Shown: positions 1 to 6,044 of the stretch, in pieces
Numbering within the stretch: the stretch's first letter is position 1
Layout: every line of letters starts with the position of its first letter
Source of the DNA: Ramlibacter sp.
Lineage (GTDB): Bacteria > Pseudomonadota > Gammaproteobacteria > Burkholderiales > Burkholderiaceae_C
NCBI GenBank assembly: GCA_023701085.1
Contig: JAMPXR010000118.1
Coordinates: 1 to 7,640 of the forward strand
Length of the DNA: 7,640 nt
Direction of reading: 5' to 3'
Program-made: the position numbers and the translations under genes
Notes under the pieces: model-generated
Databases searched by the model: none
What the model saw: only the letters and a program-made list of their open reading frames with translations
What the model was told of the DNA's origin: nothing

Positions 1-657
1 GACGAGAAGGTGCGCAAGGACAGCGATGAAATGCTTTCGCTGCTCACGCCCATCGTCAAGGCCTTCACCACGGACAACGGCCACATCGCCACCAACGCCT
101 GCCTGCAGGTGTTCGGCGGGCATGGCTACATCCGCGAATGGGGCATGGAGCAGTTCGCGCGCGACAACCGCATCAACATGATCTACGAGGGCACCAACAC
201 CATCCAGTCGCTGGACCTGCTGGGGCGCAAGGTGCTGGGCAACAACGGCGCGACGCTCAAGAAGTTCGGCAAGCTGGTGGCCCAGCTGGTCGAGGAGGAG
301 GGCGTCAACGAGAAGATGGCGGAGTTCATCAACCCGATCGCCTATCTGGGGGACCAGATGACCAAGTTCACCACCGAAATCGGCTTCAAGGGTTTCCAGA
401 ATCCGGACGAGGTGGGCGCGGCCGCGGTGGACTACCTGCGCGTGCTGGGGCATCTGGTGCACGGCTACTTCTGGGCGCGCATGGCGCAGGTCGCGCTGCG
501 CGAGATCGCCGCAGGCAACGCCGATCCGTTCTACCAGGCCAAGCTGCAGACGGCGCGCTTCTATTTCGCCCGGCTGTTCCCGGAAACGCTGACGCTGATG
601 CGCACGGCGCGGGCCGGCAGCAAGGCGCTGATGGACGCCGACCTGGCGCTGGCCTGA
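1..657 (+). CDS. Acyl-CoA dehydrogenase, C-terminal part (5' end outside window)
   Basis: This is the C-terminal 218 residues of a FAD-dependent acyl-CoA dehydrogenase, which makes the trans-2-enoyl-CoA in the first step of beta-oxidation and passes electrons to ETF. The frame is open from base 1, so the start and the N-terminal and middle domains lie upstream. Visible marks are the FAD-contacting stretch FGGHGYIREWGMEQFARD followed by YEGTNTIQ. The Glu of that last motif (codon 187-189) is the expected catalytic base. About 140 further residues follow, containing NPIAYLGDQM and an Ala-rich helical tail. This matches the extra C-terminal domain (AcylCoA_dh_C type) of the roughly 590-600 residue subfamily, which includes DmdC-like enzymes, rather than the 380-residue classical type. 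It is 89 bases upstream of the FadN-like gene, on the same strand, and probably in one operon. The chain-length substrate cannot be read from this part. Confidence 0.95.
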   Translation, partial: DEKVRKDSDEMLSLLTPIVKAFTTDNGHIATNACLQVFGGHGYIREWGMEQFARDNRINMIYEGTNTIQSLDLLGRKVLGNNGATLKKFGKLVAQLVEEEGVNEKMAEFINPIAYLGDQMTKFTTEIGFKGFQNPDEVGAAAVDYLRVLGHLVHGYFWARMAQVALREIAAGNADPFYQAKLQTARFYFARLFPETLTLMRTARAGSKALMDADLALA

Positions 658-746
658 AGCGCACAACCATGGACACAAGCACCATGTACAAGGAAATCGA
701 AGGCCGCGGCGCGGCCGAGGCCGGCGCCGGCAAGGGGCAGCAGGCC

Positions 747-3170
747 ATGAACCGCTTCCAGGTCAGGAAGGTCGCCGTGCTCGGCGCGGGCGTCATGGGC
801 GCGCAGATCGCCGCGCACCTGGTCAACGTGAAGGTGCCGGTCGTGCTGTTCGACCTGGCCGCGAAGCCCAAGGACGGGGCTTCAGCCCCGTTACCGTCCA
901 AAAACGATGTCGTGACGAAGGCCGTGGAAGGCCTGAAGAAGCTCAAACCCTCGCCGCTGGGCGTCAAGGACGACGCGGCGCTGATCGTCCAGGCGAACTA
1001 CGAAGAGCACATGGAGCAGCTCAAGGACTGCGACCTGATCATCGAGGCGATCGCCGAGCGCATGGACTGGAAGCTGGACCTGTACCGCAGGATCGCCCCG
1101 TTCGTCGCGCCGCACGCGATCGTGGCATCCAACACCTCGGGGCTGTCGATCGTCAAGCTGTCCGAGGCGCTGCCGGAAGAAATCAAGCCGCGGTTTTGCG
1201 GCATCCACTTCTTCAACCCGCCGCGCTATATGTATCTGGTCGAGCTGATCGGCACGCCGGCCACGGATGCGCACATCCTCGACCAGCTGGAGACCTTCGT
1301 CACCAGCGGCCTGGGCAAGGGCGTGGTCCGCGCCAAGGACACGCCGAACTTCATCGCCAACCGCGTCGGCATCGCGGGCATGCTGTCGACCATGCGCGAG
1401 GTCGAGAAATTCGGCTTGAGCTACGACGTGGTCGACGACCTCACGGGCAAGAAGATGGGCCGCGCCAGCTCGGGCACCTTCCGCACCGCCGACATCGTGG
1501 GCCTGGACACCATGGCCCATGTGATCAAGACGCTGCAGGACACGCTGAGCCCCGAGACCGACCCGTTCTACGGCAGCTTCGGCACGCCGGACGTGCTCAA
1601 GGCGCTGCTGGAAAAGGGCAACCTGGGGCAGAAGACCAAGGCCGGGTTCTACAAGAAGGCGGGCCGCGAGGTCATGCGCTTCGACCTGGCCAGCGGCGAT
1701 TACGTTCCCGCCGGCGAAAAGTCGGACGAAGTGTACGGCCGCATGCTCAAGAGGCCGGCGTCCGAGCGCCTGAAGCTGCTGCGCAACGCCCAAGGCCCGC
1801 AGGGGCAGTTCCTGTGGGCGATCCTGCGCAACGGCTTCCACTATGCCGCCGTGCACCTGGCGACCATCGCGCAGACGGCGCGCGACGTCGACTTCGCGCT
1901 GCGCTGGGGCTTCGGCATGAAGCAGGGTCCGTTCGAGCTGTGGCAGGAAGCGGGCTGGCTGCAGGTCGCGAACTGGATCCAGGAAGACATCGACGCCGGC
2001 CGGGCGCTGTCGAACGCGCCGCTGCCCGACTGGGTGTTCCAGGGGCCGGTGGCGCAGGCCGGCGGGGTGCACACGCCCGAGGGTTCATGGAACCCCACGA
2101 GCGGGAAGTTCGAGCCGCGACGCCTGTTGCCGGTGCACGCGCGCCAGTTGTTCCCCGAGTCCGTCCTGGGAAGCCAGCCGGAGCGCTTCGAAACCGCGGG
2201 CCAGACGCTGCACGAGGACGACGCGATCCGGCTGTGGACGCTGGACGGCGAAGTCGTCATCGCCAGCATCAAGACCAAGATGCACGCCGTCAGCCCGCAA
2301 GTGTGCGAGGGACTGCAGATGGCCGTCGACCTGGCCGAAAAGCAGTACCAGGGGCTGGTGATCTGGTCCGGCGACGACCCGTTCAGCGTCGGCGCGGACC
2401 TGCAGTCCATGCTCCCGGCCTTCATCGCGGTGGGCGTGAGCGCCATCGACGATGCCGAGCAGTTCATGCAGCAGACCATGCTGCGCATGCGCTATGCCAG
2501 CGTGCCCGTCGTCGCGGCGATCCGCGGCATGGCGCTGGGCGGCGGCTGCGAGATCGCGGTGCATTCGGCCCGGCGTGTGGCCGCGATGGAGAGCTATATC
2601 GGGCTGGTCGAAGTCGGCGTCGGGCTGGTGCCCGGCGCGGGCGGGCTGACCTACATCGCGCGACGCGCCGCCGAAGCGCAGGCGCGGTCCACCCACAAGG
2701 ACCTGCTGCCGTTCCTGACCGAAGGCTTCACCGCCGCGGCGATGGCCAAGGTCGGCACCAGCGCGCTGGAGTCGCGCCAGCTGGGCTACCTGCTGGACAG
2801 CGATGTCGTCGTGCCCAACAAGGACGAGCTGCTGTTCGTGGCATTGAATGAGGCGAGGGCCATGTTCAGCGCGGGCTACCGACCGCCGTCCAAGCGCCAG
2901 TTCCCGGTCGCGGGCCGCAGCGGCAAGGCCACCATCCAGGGCCAGCTGGTGAACCTGCGCGACGGCGGCTTCGTCAGCCAGCACGATTTCCACATCGCCT
3001 CGCTGATCGCCCATGTGGTGACGGGCGGTGACGTGGACGCGGGCACCCTGGTGAGCGAGGAGTACCTCATGGCGCTGGAGCGCCGGGCGTTCTGCGAGCT
3101 GGTGCAGCATCCCAAGACGCAGGCGCGCATCCTGGGCATGCTGTCCACCGGCAAGCCGCTGAGAAATTGA
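747..3170 (+). CDS. fadN: Bifunctional 3-hydroxyacyl-CoA dehydrogenase / enoyl-CoA hydratase (FadN type)
   Basis: This is an 807-residue multifunctional enzyme for the second and third steps of beta-oxidation: hydration of enoyl-CoA, then NAD-dependent oxidation of 3-hydroxyacyl-CoA. The dehydrogenase part comes first. It has a Rossmann motif LGAGVMGAQIAAHL (residues 12-25), SNTSGLSI (128-135) and HFFNPP with catalytic His154, then TPNFIANRVG (199-208) and the helical 3HCDH C-terminal region to about 410. A crotonase domain follows (about 500-690). It has FSVGADL (546-552), GMALGGGCE with Glu602, and LVEVGVGLVPGAGG with Glu622. The 20-residue spacing of the two Glu matches the crotonase catalytic pair. 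This domain order is the reverse of E. coli FadB and the same as Bacillus FadN. ATG 747 is chosen because homologues begin near MNRFQVRKVAVLG and AAGGGG lies nine bases upstream. ATG 669 (833 aa) is in frame and possible. Residues 43-51 are encoded by an inserted palindrome. Confidence 0.93.
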   Translation: MNRFQVRKVAVLGAGVMGAQIAAHLVNVKVPVVLFDLAAKPKDGASAPLPSKNDVVTKAVEGLKKLKPSPLGVKDDAALIVQANYEEHMEQLKDCDLIIEAIAERMDWKLDLYRRIAPFVAPHAIVASNTSGLSIVKLSEALPEEIKPRFCGIHFFNPPRYMYLVELIGTPATDAHILDQLETFVTSGLGKGVVRAKDTPNFIANRVGIAGMLSTMREVEKFGLSYDVVDDLTGKKMGRASSGTFRTADIVGLDTMAHVIKTLQDTLSPETDPFYGSFGTPDVLKALLEKGNLGQKTKAGFYKKAGREVMRFDLASGDYVPAGEKSDEVYGRMLKRPASERLKLLRNAQGPQGQFLWAILRNGFHYAAVHLATIAQTARDVDFALRWGFGMKQGPFELWQEAGWLQVANWIQEDIDAGRALSNAPLPDWVFQGPVAQAGGVHTPEGSWNPTSGKFEPRRLLPVHARQLFPESVLGSQPERFETAGQTLHEDDAIRLWTLDGEVVIASIKTKMHAVSPQVCEGLQMAVDLAEKQYQGLVIWSGDDPFSVGADLQSMLPAFIAVGVSAIDDAEQFMQQTMLRMRYASVPVVAAIRGMALGGGCEIAVHSARRVAAMESYIGLVEVGVGLVPGAGGLTYIARRAAEAQARSTHKDLLPFLTEGFTAAAMAKVGTSALESRQLGYLLDSDVVVPNKDELLFVALNEARAMFSAGYRPPSKRQFPVAGRSGKATIQGQLVNLRDGGFVSQHDFHIASLIAHVVTGGDVDAGTLVSEEYLMALERRAFCELVQHPKTQARILGMLSTGKPLRN
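872..899. repeat. Palindromic element inside the FadN-like coding sequence
   Basis: A perfect hairpin has arms ACGGGGCT (874-881) and AGCCCCGT (884-891) around a two-base loop. A second pair, GGACGG (872-877) and CCGTCC (894-899), is also exactly complementary, so the whole 28 bases has dyad character. It is read in frame as DGASAPLPS. It falls in the loop after the acidic end of the second Rossmann strand (LFDL), where relatives I recall pass directly from about AKEG to the next helix. It therefore looks like a small REP-like or RPE-like palindrome inserted without breaking the frame. The dyad is visible. The insertion is inferred. Confidence 0.7.
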
Positions 3171-3192
3171 CCCACCGGCAAAGCGTCACGTC

Positions 3193-3885
3193 ATGAACGT
3201 TCAACCCAACCGGATGCAGCGGCAACTCGGGCGCCTGAACGAGGTTCCCGAGTTCCTGCGCCCTTGGGCGCAGAGCATGGTGCTGCGCCGCGTCGTTCCC
3301 TTCACCGGTACCGCCGGGCTGGAGTTCGTCAGCTTGACGCCGGGGCAGGTGGAAGTGGCCATCGCCAACCACAGGCGGGTGCAGAACCACATCGGCGGGG
3401 TGCACGCTTCGGCGATGAACCTGCTGGCCGAGACGGCCACCGGCATGGTCGTGGGCATGAACGTGCGCGACGACTGCCTGCCGCTGGCCAAGGAACTGCG
3501 GATGGCGTTCCGCAAGCGGGCCACGGGCTCGCTGCGTGCCGTCGCGACGCTCACCGACGAGCAGCGCGCCGCGATGCGCTCGCGCAAGAAGGGCGAGGTG
3601 AAGGTGGCGGTCATCGTGACGGACGAAGCCGGTGTGAATCCGGTGGAATGTGAATTCATCTGGGCCTGGGTCCCGTCCCGCCCCGCGCGCGCCGAGCATC
3701 TGCATGAGCGGCGTCGCGACGCCGATTCCTTCTCCCGCTTGCGCGAGCGCGCCAGGCTGAGGGCGCGGGCGCTGCGGCAAAGCCGCACCGAGGCGGAGGC
3801 CCTGTTGCGCTCCAAGCTCGACAAGATGATCCAGACGGCGCAAGCCCTCGCCCCGACCCTCTCCCGCAAGCGGGACAGGGACTGA
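3193..3885 (+). CDS. DUF4442/PaaI-like hotdog-fold thioesterase with an aberrant C-terminal tail
   Basis: This is a 230-residue protein. Residues 1-165 are a single hotdog domain of the DUF4442/PaaI-like thioesterase class, which would hydrolyse acyl-CoA thioesters in the cytoplasm. Key family segments are RVVPFTGTAGLEF (33-45), NHRRVQNHIGGVHASAMNLLAETATG (59-84, with the HIGGVHA helix start), LPLAKELRMAFRKRA (96-110) and the ending CEFIWAWVP (153-161). Relatives normally stop within a few residues of that WAWVP. Here translation continues for about 65 Arg-rich residues (ERRRDADSFSRLRERARLRA and onward to LSRKRDRD) that come from a repeat-bracketed module at 3728-3880. The native stop codon was probably lost by that insertion. 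ATG 3193 is 22 bases after the preceding stop and has no clear Shine-Dalgarno, so translation may depend on coupling. Its place between the FadN-like and thiolase genes suggests release of stalled or overflow acyl-CoA, but the substrate is unknown. Confidence 0.88.
   Translation: MNVQPNRMQRQLGRLNEVPEFLRPWAQSMVLRRVVPFTGTAGLEFVSLTPGQVEVAIANHRRVQNHIGGVHASAMNLLAETATGMVVGMNVRDDCLPLAKELRMAFRKRATGSLRAVATLTDEQRAAMRSRKKGEVKVAVIVTDEAGVNPVECEFIWAWVPSRPARAEHLHERRRDADSFSRLRERARLRARALRQSRTEAEALLRSKLDKMIQTAQALAPTLSRKRDRD
3728..3764 (+). repeat. Left copy of a 37-base imperfect inverted repeat in the thioesterase tail
   Basis: The core is CTCCCGCTTGCGCGAG. Read on the opposite strand, the 3844-3880 copy aligns to this over 37 bases without gaps. 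The two share TCCCGCTTGCG exactly, then about 14 of the next 21 positions. This copy is the more degenerate of the two. It is translated as SFSRLRERARLRA. Confidence 0.6.
3766..3822 (+). pseudogene. Probable remnant of the N-terminus of a DUF559 (endonuclease-like) protein, fused in frame
   Basis: Residues 192-210 of the thioesterase reading frame give RALRQSRTEAEALLRSKLD. From memory, DUF559 proteins (a small VSR/restriction-endonuclease-like fold) begin with the pattern A-R-x-L-R-x-x-x-T-x-A-E-x-x-L-W-x-x-L. The fit is good except that the conserved Trp is Arg206. Only about 20 residues survive, and no catalytic Asp or Glu/Lys region follows. It sits between the two inverted repeat copies. 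The resemblance is seen in the sequence. Its origin as a decayed gene fragment is inferred. Confidence 0.45.
3844..3880 (-). repeat. Right copy of the inverted repeat, with REP-like hairpin
   Basis: This copy carries a near-perfect internal palindrome with arms CCCTCTCCCGC (3857-3867) and GCGGGACAGGG (3870-3880), one mismatch, around AA. It encodes the last residues of the thioesterase (APTLSRKRDR) and ends two bases before its TGA. Sequences of the style CTCTCCCGCAAGCGGGAGAGGG are familiar dispersed palindromes in many high-GC proteobacteria. No T run follows, so it is unlikely to be a Rho-independent terminator, though it could stabilise mRNA or slow decay. Confidence 0.65.
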
Positions 3886-3898
3886 AGCAACATAGAAC

Positions 3899-3904
3899 AA
3901 GGAG
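3899..3904 (+). promoter_or_regulatory. Ribosome binding site deciding the GTG start of the thiolase
   Basis: AAGGAG lies eight bases before GTG 3913. It is the strongest Shine-Dalgarno in the first block and supports GTG over any later ATG. Confidence 0.85.
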
Positions 3905-3912
3905 CGTTTGAC

Positions 3913-5118
3913 GTGAAACAGATTCAAGAGGCCTATATCGTCGCGGCCACGCGCACGCCGATCGGGCGGTCGCATCGCGGCTATTTCCGCCACACACGGC
4001 CCGACGACCTGTTGGCCAGGGCCTTGCGTTCCGCGCTCGCGCAGGTACCCGGGCTCGATCCGCAGGCGATCGAGGACGTGATCTGCGGCTGCGCGATTCC
4101 GGAAGCCCAGCAGGGCCTGAACGTCGCGCGCGTCGGCGCCGTGCTCGCCGGCCTGCCCAAGAGCGTGGGCGGCATCACCGTGAACCGCTTCTGCGCCTCC
4201 GGCCTGTCCGCCGTGCAGATGGCCGCGGACCGGATCCGCGTCGGGGAAGCCGACGTCATGATCGCGGCCGGCACGGAGAGCATGAGCATGGTGCCGATGA
4301 TGGGCAACACGCCCTCGCTGTCGCCGGCCATCTTCGCCAATCCGGACGATCTGGACAGCTACGGCATTGCCTACGGCATGGGGCTGACGGCGGAAAAGGT
4401 GGCGCAGCAGTGGAAGGTGAGCCGCGCCGCCCAGGACGAATTCGCATACCAGTCCCACATGAAGGCGATCGCCGCCATGAAGGCCGGCGAGTTCGCCGAT
4501 GAGATCACGCCGGTGGAGGTGGCAGAGCGCGCCGTGGATCTCGAATCCGCGCAGGTGGCGGTGAAGACGCGTACCGTCGATATCGACGAGGGCGCGCGGC
4601 CCGACACCACGGTGGAAGGGCTTTCCAGACTGAAGACGGTTTTTGCCGCACGCGGATCGGTCACGGCGGGCAACAGCTCCCAGACATCCGATGGCGCCGG
4701 CGCGCTGATTCTCGCGAGCGAGGCTGCCGTCAAGCGTTTCGGCCTGCAGCCGCTGGCGCGCTTCGTCAGCTTCGCCAGCCGCGGCGTCGCGCCGCACATC
4801 ATGGGCATCGGGCCGGTCGAAGCCATTCCCGCCGCGCTGCGCCACGCCGGGCTGAAGCAGGACGACCTGGACTGGATCGAGCTCAACGAGGCGTTCGCCG
4901 CGCAATCGCTGGCCGTGATCAATACGCTCGGGCTGGACCCAGGCAAAGTGAACCCGATGGGGGGCGCGATCGCGCTGGGCCATCCCCTGGGCGCCACCGG
5001 GGCTATCCGGTCGGCGACAGTGGTGCACGCCTTGCGGCGCAAGAATCTGAAATATGGCATGGTCACCATGTGCGTGGGCATGGGCCAGGGCGCGGCAGGC
5101 ATCTTCGAAAAAATATAG
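3913..5118 (+). CDS. fadA: Acetyl-CoA C-acyltransferase (3-ketoacyl-CoA thiolase)
   Basis: This is a 401-residue thiolase of the usual family length. It cleaves 3-ketoacyl-CoA with CoA to acetyl-CoA and a shortened acyl-CoA, the last beta-oxidation step. The N-terminus AYIVAATRTPIGR is typical. The nucleophilic cysteine is Cys94 in NRFCASGLSAVQ. The GTESMSMVPM segment follows. The second catalytic set is NEAFAAQ, His357 in GGAIALGHPLGATGA and Cys387 in CVGMGQGAAGIFE. All expected active-site residues are present, so the enzyme should be functional. Translation starts at GTG with AAGGAG eight bases upstream and stops at TAG. Its position after the FadN-like gene suggests it is that protein's thiolase partner, as FadN and FadA are in Bacillus. 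A biosynthetic acetoacetyl-CoA thiolase is less likely given the neighbours. A strong hairpin eight bases after the stop ends this block. Confidence 0.96.
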   Translation: MKQIQEAYIVAATRTPIGRSHRGYFRHTRPDDLLARALRSALAQVPGLDPQAIEDVICGCAIPEAQQGLNVARVGAVLAGLPKSVGGITVNRFCASGLSAVQMAADRIRVGEADVMIAAGTESMSMVPMMGNTPSLSPAIFANPDDLDSYGIAYGMGLTAEKVAQQWKVSRAAQDEFAYQSHMKAIAAMKAGEFADEITPVEVAERAVDLESAQVAVKTRTVDIDEGARPDTTVEGLSRLKTVFAARGSVTAGNSSQTSDGAGALILASEAAVKRFGLQPLARFVSFASRGVAPHIMGIGPVEAIPAALRHAGLKQDDLDWIELNEAFAAQSLAVINTLGLDPGKVNPMGGAIALGHPLGATGAIRSATVVHALRRKNLKYGMVTMCVGMGQGAAGIFEKI

Positions 5119-5125
5119 GGTGGAA

Positions 5126-5156
5126 ACAAGCCCGCCCTCGGCGGGCTTGTCCTTTT
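5126..5156 (+). terminator. Rho-independent-like terminator or attenuator between the two gene blocks
   Basis: Perfect 11-base arms ACAAGCCCGCC (5126-5136) and GGCGGGCTTGT (5140-5150) enclose the loop CTC, followed by CC and a run of four T. The stem is very stable, but the T run is short and offset by two C, so termination may be partial. The next gene's ribosome binding site begins only four bases after the T run, leaving no room for a separate promoter downstream of the hairpin. Confidence 0.8.
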
Positions 5157-5159
5157 CGC

Positions 5160-5165
5160 AAGGAG
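5160..5165 (+). promoter_or_regulatory. Ribosome binding site of the alpha/beta hydrolase
   Basis: AAGGAG lies six bases before ATG 5172. It fixes that start over the longer in-frame reading that would run back through the terminator into the thiolase gene. Confidence 0.85.
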
Positions 5166-5171
5166 ACAGGC

Positions 5172-6044
5172 ATGAAGGCGCAGACGCTGTCGGCGGCGGA
5201 CGGCACGAAGCTGGCGGCGCGGGTGTACGAGCCGGGCAGCCCGGACCGCGGCAGCGTCGTCATCGGCGGCGCGATGGGCGTGCGGCAGGACTTCTACGCG
5301 CCGTTCGCCCATTGGCTGGCCGGCCAGGGCTGGCGCGTCGTCACCTTCAACTACCGGGGCAGCGGCGATTCCGGCCCCGGTGGCCGCGCGCTGCGCGGCT
5401 TCAAGGCCGACCTGTTCGACTGGACGCGCGACTACGAGGCGGCGATCGACCATGCGCACGCGGCGCTGCCGCAACGCCCGCTGTATTTGCTGGGCCACAG
5501 CCTGGGCGCGCAACTGCCGGGGCTGCTCGACAACCAGCACAAGGTCAGCGGCATGCTGTGCGTGGCCGCAGGCAGCGGCTACTGGCGCGAGAACGCGCCG
5601 CGGCTCAAGCGCGTCGTCTTCTATTTCTGGTTCGTGCTGGTGCCGCTGGCCACCGCCTTGTGGGGCTACTTCCCCGGGCGCAGGCTGCGCAAGGTCGGCG
5701 ACCTGCCGGCGGGCGTCGTCATGCAGTGGCGCAGGTGGTGCCTCCATCCGCACTACAGCGTGGGCGCGGAAGGCGAGGCCGTGCGCGAGCGCTATGCGCG
5801 CGCCAGGTTCCCCGTTCACGCGCTGTCGATCACCGACGACGAACTCATGACGCTGAGCGGCACCCAGAGCCTGCTCGGCCTCTACCCGAACGCGCCGTCG
5901 CGCGTGCAGCGTATCGGGCCGGCGGATGTGGGTGTGCGGCGCCTGGGCCACTTCGGGCCGTTCCGGGCCGAGCACCAGGCCCAGCTGTGGCCGCGCATGG
6001 CGCAGTGGCTGGGCGGCCTGGCGCGCCCGGGGGCCGCCGCATGA
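5172..6044 (+). CDS. Alpha/beta hydrolase of the COG4757 type
   Basis: This is a 290-residue predicted serine hydrolase with no signal peptide. The fold is shown by GAMGVRQDFYAPFAHWLA (33-50), VVTFNYRGSGDSG (56-68) and the nucleophile elbow LLGHSLGAQLPG with Ser110. His260 in LGHFGPF is the likely catalytic histidine, and Asp222 or Asp223 in SITDDELM the acid. The segment between strands, including GYFPGRRLRKVGDLPAGVVMQW (165-186) and RRWCLHP, is characteristic of COG4757 predicted hydrolases. Residues 148-166 are strikingly aromatic and hydrophobic (VVFYFWFVLVPLATALWGY) and may form a lid or membrane-touching helix. The substrate is unknown. An acyl ester or thioester is plausible because the next gene is an acyl-CoA thioesterase, with which it shares an ATGA stop/start overlap. 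Expression may depend on read-through of the hairpin at 5126-5150 or on a promoter inside the thiolase gene. Confidence 0.9.
   Translation: MKAQTLSAADGTKLAARVYEPGSPDRGSVVIGGAMGVRQDFYAPFAHWLAGQGWRVVTFNYRGSGDSGPGGRALRGFKADLFDWTRDYEAAIDHAHAALPQRPLYLLGHSLGAQLPGLLDNQHKVSGMLCVAAGSGYWRENAPRLKRVVFYFWFVLVPLATALWGYFPGRRLRKVGDLPAGVVMQWRRWCLHPHYSVGAEGEAVRERYARARFPVHALSITDDELMTLSGTQSLLGLYPNAPSRVQRIGPADVGVRRLGHFGPFRAEHQAQLWPRMAQWLGGLARPGAAA

Noticed and set aside
891..2072. 393-residue open frame on the minus strand within the FadN-like gene
   Set aside because: It has no recognisable motif and lies fully antisense to a conserved enzyme whose catalytic residues are intact.
3145..3181. Ten-base direct repeat CCACCGGCAA at 3145-3154 and 3172-3181 flanking the FadN-like stop
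   Set aside because: It could be read as a target-site duplication, but nothing between the copies resembles an element, the first copy is ordinary coding sequence, and ten bases can recur by chance in GC-rich DNA.
3857..3880. Hairpin at the end of the hotdog thioesterase gene as a Rho-independent terminator
   Set aside because: It lies inside the coding frame, ends before the stop codon and has no following T run. It fits a dispersed palindrome better.
3067..5028. 653-residue open frame on the minus strand covering the end of the FadN-like gene, the hotdog thioesterase and most of the thiolase
   Set aside because: It is antisense to three clear genes, His/Arg/Gly-rich in composition, and shows no domain motif. 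It is a by-product of high GC at third codon positions.
4371..5975. 534-residue minus-strand open frame spanning the thiolase end, the terminator and the hydrolase
   Set aside because: It crosses the terminator hairpin and two well-supported + strand genes, with no family resemblance.
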